Assembly: GCA_947371015.1 (NCBI GenBank)
Contig: CANBNK010000015.1
Span: 1-64,000 of the forward strand
Length of the DNA: 64,000 nt
Direction of reading: 5' to 3'
Source: Acetobacteraceae bacterium
GTDB lineage: Bacteria; Pseudomonadota; Alphaproteobacteria; Acetobacterales; Acetobacteraceae
Position numbers and translations under genes: made by a program. The notes beneath the pieces were generated by a model. That model was not told the DNA's origin and did no database searches. It saw only the letters and a list, made by a program, of their open reading frames with translations. Positions within the stretch are counted from its first letter, which is position 1. Every line of letters starts with the position of its first letter. Positions 56,733 through 64,000 of this stretch are shown here, one piece after another.

Positions 56733-58801
56733 GCCTCGGCCCCCTGGCGTGCCGTGCGCGGCAGCACGATGCGGAACTCGGTGAAGGCGCCTTCCTGGCT
56801 GTCCACGGTGAAGTCGCCGCCATGCTGCTTCACCACGATGTCATGCGACAGGGAAAGCCCCAGGCCGGTGCCTTCGCCGGCCGGCTTGGTGGTGAAGAAG
56901 GGCTCGAAGATCCGCTTGCGCATGCTCTCGGGAATGCCCGTGCCATTGTCCCGCACGCGCACCTCCACGCTGTCGCCCAGCGTGCGCGTGGTCACGCGCA
57001 CCACCGGCTCATACCCTGCCTCGCCGCGCTGCACCCGCTGCGCCGTGGCATAGACCGCATTGCCGACCAGGTTCAGCAGCACGCGGGTAAACTCCTGCGG
57101 CAACAGCGAAACCTCACCCACGGCGGGGTCGAACTGCTTTTCCAGCGTCACGTTCAGCCCGGGCTTTTCCGCCCGCGCGCCATGCCAGGCCAGCGCCATC
57201 GCTTCCTCCACCAGCGGGTTCAGCGCCAGATGGCGCCGCTCTCCCCCTCCTTCGCGCGAATGGGCCAGCATGTTTCGCACGATGCTGTCGGCGCGCTGGC
57301 CGTGCTGCACCACCTTTTCCAGGTTGCCGCGCAGCATATCGGCGAGTTCGCTCACCTCCTCGCGCAGGGCCACCGGCACCGCGTCGCCGGCGGCGATCAG
57401 CGCCTCGGCCAGTTCCTGCACCAGTTCGGCCGAGAGGCTGGCAAAATTGTTGACGAAGTTCAGCGGGTTCTTGATCTCATGCGCAATGCCCGCGGTCAGC
57501 TGGCCCAGCGAGGCCAGCTTCTCGGTCTGCACCAGCCGGTCCTGCGCCAGGCGCAGATCATCCAGCGACTGCGCCAGGGCGCGGGTACGGTCCACCACTT
57601 TGGCCTCCAGCGTTTCCTGCGCCTCCTGGATGCGCCCGGCCATTTCGTTGAAGCGCCGTGCCAGGGCGCCGATCTCGTCCTGCGTATCGAGCGCGATGCG
57701 CTGGCGCAGGTCGCCTTCGCCCAGCCGCTGCGCGCCGGCCTGCAACACGCGGATCGGCACCACCATGCGCCGCGCCATCCAGCCGCCCAGCAGCAGCGCC
57801 AGCAGGATGCCCAGGCCCAGCAGCACCAGCGTCTGCACCAGGCTGGTCCAGACCGGCGCCAGCACCTCCCGCCGCGGCAACTCCACGAAGACGATCCAGC
57901 CCAGCGTCGGGATCACCGCATGCGCCGAGAGCACGTGGCGCCCATCCGGCCCCAATACCGTCGTCGGCGTCGCATCCCCGGCGGCAATCGCCCGCGCCAC
58001 CTGCGGCAGGCGGGAAAGGTCGGTCTCCCGCAGCACCAGGCTCATATCCGGGTGCGCCACCAGCCGCCCGCCGGCATCGGTGACATAGGCATAGCCGGCC
58101 TGGCCGACGCGGATGGCGGTGACGACATCCCAGATCAGCTTCAGGTTCACGCTGGCCGCGGTGACGCCGGGGTTGCGCCCGACATGCGCCAGCGACAGCG
58201 TCATGTAGGGCTCCGACCCCCGGCGGAAAGACACCGGGCCGTGCCAGCTGCGTTCCGCCACCGCGCGGGTGAACAGCGGGTCGGCCGAAAAGTCCTGGCC
58301 GCTGCCGACCACGTCCGGCTCCAGCCGGGACAGCCGCAGCTGCTCGCGCCCGGCGCCGTCGATGTATTGCAGATCCGTGATCGCCGGCACCTGGCGTTGC
58401 AGCCGGATGAAGTCGTAGCGCCGCTGTTCCGGCGTCACCCGGGACCATTCGGCCCGGGTGGTCCAGCCGATCTGGCTCTCGATGCCCTCGACGAACTGCG
58501 CCACGCGCTCGGCGGCGGCCTGGGCCTTCTCGCGCTGCACCTGCACCGCGCCGGCGGTGGCCTCGTCATAGGTGACCCACATGTTCACCGCGCCGGTGCT
58601 GACAAGCGCGGCACTGACCAGCCCGACCATCGCCAGGCCGAAGCGCCGTGCCAGCCCGGCCGGCAGCAGCCCGGCCAGCGCCGCCAGCAACCGGGCCAGC
58701 GCCAATGGCAACCTGGCCAGCGCCGAAGGCGCAAGGCGCAGCAGCCGCGGGCGCAGCGTCAGGGGCATGGTGAAGGCCCGGGGCGGCAAGGCATGCGGCA
58801 T
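56729..58801 (-). CDS. Cache-HAMP sensor histidine kinase
   Basis: A 690-residue inner-membrane kinase. First membrane segment about 54-74; a periplasmic double-Cache-like sensor (about 80-315) with VTDAGGRLVAHPDMSLVLRE; second membrane segment about 322-344; HAMP (about 345-400). HisKA follows with His441 in GIAHEIKNPLNFVNNF. HATPase has VLLNLVGNAVYAT, NGTGIPESMRKRIFEPFFTT and GEGTGLGLSLSHDI. It lies 78 bases downstream of a periplasmic binding-protein gene, which may present ligand to it. Confidence 0.94.
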   Translation of the reverse strand: MPHALPPRAFTMPLTLRPRLLRLAPSALARLPLALARLLAALAGLLPAGLARRFGLAMVGLVSAALVSTGAVNMWVTYDEATAGAVQVQREKAQAAAERVAQFVEGIESQIGWTTRAEWSRVTPEQRRYDFIRLQRQVPAITDLQYIDGAGREQLRLSRLEPDVVGSGQDFSADPLFTRAVAERSWHGPVSFRRGSEPYMTLSLAHVGRNPGVTAASVNLKLIWDVVTAIRVGQAGYAYVTDAGGRLVAHPDMSLVLRETDLSRLPQVARAIAAGDATPTTVLGPDGRHVLSAHAVIPTLGWIVFVELPRREVLAPVWTSLVQTLVLLGLGILLALLLGGWMARRMVVPIRVLQAGAQRLGEGDLRQRIALDTQDEIGALARRFNEMAGRIQEAQETLEAKVVDRTRALAQSLDDLRLAQDRLVQTEKLASLGQLTAGIAHEIKNPLNFVNNFASLSAELVQELAEALIAAGDAVPVALREEVSELADMLRGNLEKVVQHGQRADSIVRNMLAHSREGGGERRHLALNPLVEEAMALAWHGARAEKPGLNVTLEKQFDPAVGEVSLLPQEFTRVLLNLVGNAVYATAQRVQRGEAGYEPVVRVTTRTLGDSVEVRVRDNGTGIPESMRKRIFEPFFTTKPAGEGTGLGLSLSHDIVVKQHGGDFTVDSQEGAFTEFRIVLPRTARQGAEA

Positions 58802-58879
58802 CTCCTGCTCCAGGCCCGGTCGGAACCGGATCGCATCCAGGCTACCCCCTGGACAGGGCGGATGGAAATCGGGGCCGGC

Positions 58880-59875
58880 TCACTCGAACACCTCGTCGGC
58901 CTGGGCCATCACCGCGGCCGGCAGGGTCACGCCCAGCGCCTGGGCGGTGCCGAGGTTGACGCCCAGGGCGAACCGGGTGGGCTGCTCGATGGGAATGTCA
59001 CCCGGCGGCACGCCGCGCAGGATGCGCGCCGCCATGCTGGCCGCGCGCCGGGTCATATCGTCGATATCCGGCCCGAAGCCCAGCAGGCAGCCGGCGCTGG
59101 CCATCAGGGGCCACTCGCAGATCGTCGGCAGCCCGGCCTCACGCGCCAGCTCGGCCAGGCGCCGGGCGATGCCGAAGAACTGCGGCGCGGCCATCACCAG
59201 CAAGGCCTCGGCACGCGCTTCCCGCATGGCCCGGAAGGCGGCCGGCAACTCCTCCAGCGTGGTGATATCGAAAAGTCGCAGCTCCAGCCCCAACGGCGCG
59301 GCGGCGCGCCGCAGGTCGCGCTCGCTGGCCTGCCGGTCGGCCGAGGGGGCGTACATCAGCGCGGCAATCCGGCGCCGGCTCGGCAGCGCCTGGTGCAGCA
59401 TGTCCAGCCGCTTGCCATCCAGCTCCCCGGCCAGAATGGAGATGCCGGTCACCTGGCCGCCCGGCCGTGCCAGGCTTTGGGCGAAGCCCTGGCCGACCGG
59501 GTCGGTGCCAAAGGCGACGATGGGCACCTGCGTCCCCAACGCCCGCAGCGCGCGGGTCGCGTCATTGCCATTGGCGTAGATCACATCGGGTCGGGCGGCC
59601 AGGGTTGCCTGTGCCTGGGCCGACAATTCGGCCGTGGTGCCCCAGCGTGCTGAAACGCTGAGGTTGCGGCCCTCGGCAAAGCCGAGCCGGGCCAGTTCCG
59701 GCAGGAACACCCGACGCACCCGCTCCAGGCTGGCCGGCGTGGTGCCCAACGCCGCCAGGCGCCACTGCCTGCCCTCCTGCGCGCCGGCGGGCATCGCCAT
59801 GGCAGCCATCAGCAGCAGGAAGCAGGCGCCCAGCCACCAAGCAGGCAGGCGAAGGCGCATCGCAACCGCCCGCAT
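58880..59875 (-). CDS. ABC_sub_bind family periplasmic binding protein
   Basis: A 331-residue PF04392 protein with signal peptide (about 1-32, ending PAGAQ). The mature part has WRLAALGTTPASLERVRRVF, LPELARLGFAEGRNLSVSAR, VAFGTDPVGQGFAQSLARPG and C-terminal PIEQPTRFALGVNLGTAQAL. Its start codon overlaps the stop of the truncated paralog (TAATG), so the two are translated together. The operon continues to the histidine kinase. No transporter genes are present, which favours a sensing role. Confidence 0.88.
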   Translation of the reverse strand: MRAVAMRLRLPAWWLGACFLLLMAAMAMPAGAQEGRQWRLAALGTTPASLERVRRVFLPELARLGFAEGRNLSVSARWGTTAELSAQAQATLAARPDVIYANGNDATRALRALGTQVPIVAFGTDPVGQGFAQSLARPGGQVTGISILAGELDGKRLDMLHQALPSRRRIAALMYAPSADRQASERDLRRAAAPLGLELRLFDITTLEELPAAFRAMREARAEALLVMAAPQFFGIARRLAELAREAGLPTICEWPLMASAGCLLGFGPDIDDMTRRAASMAARILRGVPPGDIPIEQPTRFALGVNLGTAQALGVTLPAAVMAQADEVFE

Positions 59876-60234
59876 TAGTCGAACACCTCGTCCGCCTGGG
59901 CCATCACCGCCGCCGGTAGGGTCGCGCCCAGCGCCTGGGCTGTAGCCAGGTTCACCCCCAGTGAAAACCGCGTCGGCTGCTCGATGGGAATGTTGCCCGG
60001 CCGGGCGCCGCGCAGCACACGGGCGATCAGATTGGCCGACCGGCGCCGCAGGTCGTGGATGTCCGGCCCGAACCCCAGCAGGCTACTGCGCGTCACCTCC
60101 AGCGAGGTGGCGGTAGAGGCGACCACGGCGAGGCGCCAGGTTCGGCCTTCGGGTGCCTGGGCCCCGGCGTGCCGCGGCACCGCCAGCAACGCGCAAATGG
60201 CCGCAACCAGCCAAACCCTGGGGCATGCCCGCAT
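59875..60234 (-). pseudogene. Internally deleted copy of the ABC_sub_bind protein
   Basis: Only 119 residues. The signal peptide and first mature strand (GRTWRLAVVASTATSLEVTR) jump directly to the C-terminal lobe: LLGFGPDIHDLRRRSANLIA, then PIEQPTRFSLGVNLATAQAL and the end AVMAQADEVFD. Compared with the 331-residue neighbour about 212 residues are missing, in frame. The ligand cleft is gone, so it is either decaying or a small exported domain. Its retained reading frame, signal peptide and coupling to the next gene argue it is still expressed. Confidence 0.75.
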
Positions 60235-60410
60235 TCCGTTGCTTCCCTGCCGGCCACGAACGCACGGGGGCGTCCCGGAACATTACAGGTGCAGTGATAG
60301 CGCAAACCCGTTGGCGCACAAAGCCGCGCGCGCCCCCGGCCAGGCCACCGCCGGCGCAACACGGCGTCAACACCTTGCCCGCCCCGGGCACCGCGCCGCA
60401 TCATGGTTGC

Positions 60411-61367
60411 ATGAGTACAGCAGACATCAGGCGTCGAGGGATGTTGGTGCTGCCTGCTGCCCTGGCAGGGCCGGGCGCAGTGGCGCAGCTGGCCCGGCCG
60501 GGCCGCGCCGTCGCCAAGGTCGTCACCGTCTCGCCCGGCGGCCCCACCCGCTCGATGCCCGCCTTCCTCAGCGCCCTCGGCGAGCTCGGCTACCCCATCG
60601 AGGTCGAGGCCCTGACCACCGGGCTGGACCAGCCGGCGGCGGCGGCGGCCATCGCCTCGGCCAGCGTGGTGCTGGCGGTGGCCTGGCCCGCCATCGAGGC
60701 GGCGCGCCGGCTCACCACCACCGTCCCCATCGTGGCCCTGGACCTGGAACTGGACCCGGTCGGCAGCGGCCTGGTGCAGACCCTGGCGCGGCCCGGCGGC
60801 AACCTGACCGGGCTGTTCCTGGACCAGCCGAACCTGGCGGCAAAATGGCTGCAGTTGCTGGCGGAGGCCGTGCCCAACCTGCGCCGCCTCGCGCTGCTGT
60901 GGGACCCGCTGATCGGCCCGGCGCAGCGAGACGCCTTGCAGACCGCGGCCCGCCAGCTGGGCATGCACCTGGCAGCCTTGGACCTACGCGCCACCGCCGC
61001 CGAGGCCAGGCTGCCGCAGCTGCGCGCCATGCGGGCGGACGGGCTGGTGCTGGCCTCCTCGCCGCTGGTGTACCAACGCCAGGCGGAGCTGGTCCGGCTG
61101 AGCCGGGACGCCCGGCTGCCCAGCATCACCATGTTCACCGACTTCGCCACCGCCGGCGGCTTCCTGGCCTACGGGCCGGACCGCAGCGACATGGGCCGCC
61201 GGGCAGCCGCCTATGTGGACCAGATCATCAAGGGCCGCCGCCCGGCTGACCTGCCGGTGGAGCGCCCGAGCCGGTTCGAACTGGCGATCAACCTGGCGAC
61301 GGCCCGGGCGCTGGATATCAGCGTGCCGCAGACGTTGCTGGCCCGCGCGGACGAGGTCGTCGAGTAG
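60411..61367 (+). CDS. ABC_sub_bind family periplasmic binding protein
   Basis: A 318-residue member of the same family, divergent from the truncated paralog. The N-terminus MSTADIRRRGMLVLPAALAG looks like a weak export signal, with RRRG as a possible Tat-like pair. Further: VVTVSPGGPTRSMPAFLSAL, DPVGSGLVQTLARPGGNLTG, and C-terminal LPVERPSRFELAINLATARA. ATG at 60411 is the sensible start; upstream frame is non-coding. It adds a third full-length binding protein near the kinase operon. Confidence 0.85.
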   Translation: MSTADIRRRGMLVLPAALAGPGAVAQLARPGRAVAKVVTVSPGGPTRSMPAFLSALGELGYPIEVEALTTGLDQPAAAAAIASASVVLAVAWPAIEAARRLTTTVPIVALDLELDPVGSGLVQTLARPGGNLTGLFLDQPNLAAKWLQLLAEAVPNLRRLALLWDPLIGPAQRDALQTAARQLGMHLAALDLRATAAEARLPQLRAMRADGLVLASSPLVYQRQAELVRLSRDARLPSITMFTDFATAGGFLAYGPDRSDMGRRAAAYVDQIIKGRRPADLPVERPSRFELAINLATARALDISVPQTLLARADEVVE

Positions 61368-61483
61368 CCCGTCGCCGCACAGGGCAGGCAGGACGCCAGC
61401 GCAGGTGCGGCCGGGAGCGGCACTGCGGCATTCCCAGCGACGCCGAAGCGCCGCTCACCCAGTGCGCCGCGTCAGCCCCCCGC

Positions 61484-62554
61484 CTACGGCGGCGAAGCGG
61501 CGCCGGCCCGCCCGGCGAACAGGCCGGACAGCGCCTGGCCCAGGCTGCGGCGGCGGCCGGTATCAATCGCCACCGTCGCGGTCACGCCCGCCCGCAGCGC
61601 CGGCTCGCCCTCATGCGGCAGCAGCCGGATCCGCACCGGCAGGCGCTGCACCACCTTGACCCAATTCCCCGTGGCGTTCTGCGGCGGCAGGATGGCGAAC
61701 TCGGCCCCCGCCGCCGGGCTGATGCTCTCAACCTCGCCGCGCCAGGTCACGTCCGGGTAGATATCCAGCACCACATCCACCTGCTGGCCCACCGCCACAT
61801 GGGTCAGCGTGGTTTCCTTCAGGTTGGCCTCCACCCAGGGGCGCTGGTCCGAGACCAGGGCGAAGACCGCGGTTGCCGCGCGCAGTTGTTCGCCGCGTTG
61901 CAGCCGCATGTTCACGATGGTGCCGCCGATCGGCGCCAGCACCACGGTGCGCGCCAGGTCCAGCGCCGCCTGTTCGCGGCTGGCCAGCCTTTCCCGCACG
62001 CTGGGGTGCTGGTCCACCGGTAGGGCCGCATCGCCCATCAGCGTGGTCAGCACCCGCGCCAGCCGCTGCCGCAGCACGTTGATCCGCTCGCGCGCCACCT
62101 GGGCGTCGCTGGCGGTCTCCTCCATGCGAACGGCCGGGGCCACGCCACGCGCCGCCAACATCTGCTGCCGCATGGCCTGGCGGGACAGGTACTGCGCCCG
62201 GTTCTCCAACTCGCCCAACTCGCTCAGCGTCTCATGGTAGGTGGCCCGGGCCACCTCCACCAGCGTGCGGGCGCTGTCCAACTCGGCTTCGGCCTTGCGC
62301 AGCGCGAACTCATAGGGCGCCGGGTCGATCCGCAGCAGCACCTCGCCCGCCCGCACCTGGGCATGGTCGCGCACCGCCACCAGTTGCACCCGCCCGGCGA
62401 CCTCGGGCGCGATCTGCACGATATGCGCCTTCACATAGGCATTCTCGGTGCTGATGAAGCGCCCGCCCTGCTGCCACAGCACCAGCGCCCCCACCAGCAC
62501 CAGCAGCGGCACGCCCAGCAGCAACAGCGGCCGCAGCCACGTCAGCCGCATCAT
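61484..62554 (-). CDS. EmrA-like membrane fusion protein (HlyD family)
   Basis: A 356-residue periplasmic adaptor. One N-terminal membrane anchor (about 9-28), then the lipoyl/barrel-sandwich segments STENAYVKAHIVQIAPEVAG and VRAGEVLLRIDPAPYEFALR, a helical hairpin (about 95-190), and APIGGTIVNMRLQRGEQLRA. It would link the MFS exporter to an outer-membrane channel. Its ATG overlaps the MarR stop (ATGA), so the two are coupled. Confidence 0.9.
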   Translation of the reverse strand: MMRLTWLRPLLLLGVPLLVLVGALVLWQQGGRFISTENAYVKAHIVQIAPEVAGRVQLVAVRDHAQVRAGEVLLRIDPAPYEFALRKAEAELDSARTLVEVARATYHETLSELGELENRAQYLSRQAMRQQMLAARGVAPAVRMEETASDAQVARERINVLRQRLARVLTTLMGDAALPVDQHPSVRERLASREQAALDLARTVVLAPIGGTIVNMRLQRGEQLRAATAVFALVSDQRPWVEANLKETTLTHVAVGQQVDVVLDIYPDVTWRGEVESISPAAGAEFAILPPQNATGNWVKVVQRLPVRIRLLPHEGEPALRAGVTATVAIDTGRRRSLGQALSGLFAGRAGAASPP

Positions 62555-63069
62555 GGCGCCATCTCCTGCAACTGGCCTTTGACCCGCGCCAGCAGGCTGG
62601 CCAGCAGCAGGCGCTCGGGCTCGGCCAGCGGCACCAGCGCTTCATCCACCAAATCGCCGCCCAGGCTGGCCACCCGGGCCTGTACCGCCTCGGCGGCGGC
62701 GGTCAGGTACAGCCGGTTCACCCGGCGGTCGGCGGCATCGGCGCGGCGTTCCACCCAGGCCTTGCGCTCCAGCCGGTCCACCATGCGGCCGGCGGTGGCG
62801 CGCTCCACCTCCAGCAGCTCGGCCAGCTCGCTCTGCGTCATCCCCGGGCGGCGCCCCAGGCGGACCAGCACCTGCCACTGGGCGCGGGTCAGCCCCATCG
62901 GCCGCACCCGCCGGTCGAACGAGGCGCGCATCAGCCGCGCCACATCCGCAATCAGGAACCCAATGGCCCGACGGTCTTCGTCAGGCGGCACGGCAGGAAG
63001 ATCGGCCACAATGGCAGGCTCGCCAGAAAATGTAACCAAGGCTACCATAACACTGGCAATGATCGTCAA
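62551..63069 (-). CDS. MarR-family transcriptional regulator
   Basis: A 172-residue winged-helix repressor. The core RRPGMTQSELAELLEVERAT with GRMVDRLERKAWVERRADAA and DRRVNRLYLT is typical of MarR. It likely represses itself, the emrA-like gene and the divergent MFS gene. The start is uncertain: family length (about 150) would fit a start some 20 residues later than ATG 63069, leaving room for operator sequence in the AT-rich stretch 63020-63080. Confidence 0.88.
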   Translation of the reverse strand: MTIIASVMVALVTFSGEPAIVADLPAVPPDEDRRAIGFLIADVARLMRASFDRRVRPMGLTRAQWQVLVRLGRRPGMTQSELAELLEVERATAGRMVDRLERKAWVERRADAADRRVNRLYLTAAAEAVQARVASLGGDLVDEALVPLAEPERLLLASLLARVKGQLQEMAP

Positions 63070-63079
63070 GGTTGCAACC
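63070..63079. promoter_or_regulatory. Candidate MarR operator
   Basis: GGTTGCAACC is a perfect 10-base palindrome in the gap between the divergent MarR and MFS genes. Adjacent AT-rich sequence has GTAACC and GGTT-type half sites. The location suits a MarR site; binding is inference. Confidence 0.35.
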
Positions 63080-63086
63080 GGCCGCC

Positions 63087-64000
63087 ATGTCCCAGTCCGT
63101 CACCTCCGCCCAGCTGTCCGTGGCGCGGCGCTACGCCATCCTGGCCTCGGTGGTGCTGGGCTCCACGCTGTACGCCACCACCCTGCTGGTGGCCTCCACC
63201 CTGCTGCCGGCCATGCAGGGCGCCTTTGCCGCCACGCCGGACGAGATCGCCTGGACCACCACCTTCAACATCCTGGCCACGGCCATCGCCACGCCGATGA
63301 CGGGCTGGCTGGTCGCCCGCTTCGGCCGGCGGCGCACCATGCTGTTCTGCGTCGGCGGCTTCACCGTGGCCACCTGGCTGTGCGGCCAGGCCGAATCGCT
63401 GGAGACGGTGGTGCTTTGGCGCATCGTCCAGGGCGCCATCGGCGCGCCGGTGGTGCCGCTGTCCAACGCCATCGTGCTGGACACCTTCCCGCGCCGCCAG
63501 GCCGGCATGGTCTCCTCCGTCTTCGGCATGACCGTGGTGCTCGGCCCGGTCATCGGCCCGGCGCTGGGCGGCATCCTGGCCGAGACCTACAACTGGCGCT
63601 GGGCCTTCTACATGATCGTCCCGGCCGGCATCCTCGCCACCGTGGCGCTGCGGTTCACGCTGCCGGCTGATGGCACCGGCACCCATACCCGCCTGGACTG
63701 GCTCGGCTTCCTCGCCCTGGCCACCACCATCGCCTGCGTGCAGCTGGTGTTCTCCCGCGGGCAGCGGCTGGACTGGTATGAAAGCACCGAGATCATCGTC
63801 GAGACCGGCATCGCCGCCCTGGCCTTCTGGGTGTTCCTGGCGCACAGCCTGACCGCGCGGGCGCCGTTCCTCAATCTCCGCCTGCTGCTGAACCGCAACT
63901 ACGCGCTGGGCCTGGTGCTGGTCACGCTGTACGGCATGGTCAACTTCACCCCCATCGTGCTGCTGCCGTCGCTGCTGCAGGCCTATGCCGGCTACCCCGA
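63087..64000 (+). CDS. MFS drug exporter, EmrB/QacA (DHA2) family, 5' part
   Basis: The visible 304 codons give an inner-membrane major facilitator. Typical are LLVASTLLPAMQGAFAATPD, WLVARFGRRRTMLFCVGGF (motif A), VLWRIVQGAIGAPVVPLSNA, and GPVIGPALGGILAETYNWRW (motif C). About eight membrane segments are visible before the window ends. It is divergent from the MarR/EmrA-like genes and forms with them a tripartite efflux system. Confidence 0.93.
   Translation, partial: MSQSVTSAQLSVARRYAILASVVLGSTLYATTLLVASTLLPAMQGAFAATPDEIAWTTTFNILATAIATPMTGWLVARFGRRRTMLFCVGGFTVATWLCGQAESLETVVLWRIVQGAIGAPVVPLSNAIVLDTFPRRQAGMVSSVFGMTVVLGPVIGPALGGILAETYNWRWAFYMIVPAGILATVALRFTLPADGTGTHTRLDWLGFLALATTIACVQLVFSRGQRLDWYESTEIIVETGIAALAFWVFLAHSLTARAPFLNLRLLLNRNYALGLVLVTLYGMVNFTPIVLLPSLLQAYAGYP

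Noticed and set aside
56822-59653. 943-residue plus-strand open frame
   Set aside because: Antisense to the histidine kinase and binding-protein genes; composition is His/Arg/Gln-rich and unlike a real protein.

Overview
The window is a chromosomal segment of a high-GC alphaproteobacterium. It is most like an Acetobacteraceae (Roseomonas-type) genome. The reasons are the sppA-ihfB-lapA-pyrF-trpF-trpB block, a compact hopanoid cluster (squalene-hopene cyclase, hpnB, hpnA, hpnM), several orphan Bug-type and ABC-type substrate-binding proteins, and strong GC bias at third codon positions. No phage, IS element, tRNA, rRNA or CRISPR array is visible. Genes are packed tightly and no gene-free stretch exceeds about 300 bases. 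The taxonomic placement is inference.

Region 1 (1-10.5 kb, minus strand) is the conserved housekeeping string sppA, ihfB, lapA, pyrF, trpF, joined by 1-4 base overlaps. It is interrupted before trpB by a 2141-residue modular GH5 glycoside hydrolase. That protein has two CBM2-like domains, eleven Calx-beta repeats and five FG-GAP/VCBS repeats. Region 2 (10.6-17.1 kb) holds an M20 amidohydrolase and a divergent operon glpK / AtuA-like / AtuA-related / GH1-like hydrolase / SDR. Region 3 (17.1-22.3 kb) is hopanoid synthesis: shc, hpnB and hpnA on the minus strand, with hpnM divergent. Region 4 (22.3-26.4 kb) has a Bug substrate-binding protein coupled to an LLM monooxygenase, then a class A penicillin-binding protein.

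Region 5 (26.4-35.8 kb) is the accessory heart of the window. First comes a kinase-like protein without an ATPase site, an orphan YcaO enzyme and a SARP/BTAD-type regulator, all on the plus strand. Converging on them is a two-gene operon of an animal-type heme peroxidase and an unknown 139-residue protein. Divergent from the peroxidase is a second two-gene operon of an unknown 192-residue protein and a 786-residue caspase-fold protein that has lost its catalytic histidine. An 18-bp near-perfect inverted repeat lies in the shared promoter gap. I judge this the best candidate for an undescribed system: a redox enzyme plus pseudo-caspase module with a nearby YcaO/BTAD unit.

Region 6 (36-54 kb) is catabolic and mixed: D-aminoacylase-type amidohydrolase, SMP-30 lactonase, HD-domain diiron-type protein, GMC oxidoreductase, a second Bug protein, an ABC-F ATPase, HtpG, three small hydrolase/flavin enzymes, a small DUF protein, SelO, a DUF1080 protein, a TonB receptor with a Zur-like box, and a beta-hydroxyacid dehydrogenase. 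Region 7 (54-61.4 kb) is a signalling operon: a truncated substrate-binding protein, a full-length one, a Cache-HAMP histidine kinase, a response regulator and a REC-adenylate/guanylate cyclase. Two more related binding proteins sit nearby. Region 8 (61.5-64 kb) is a MarR-regulated EmrAB-type efflux system; its MFS gene runs off the right edge.
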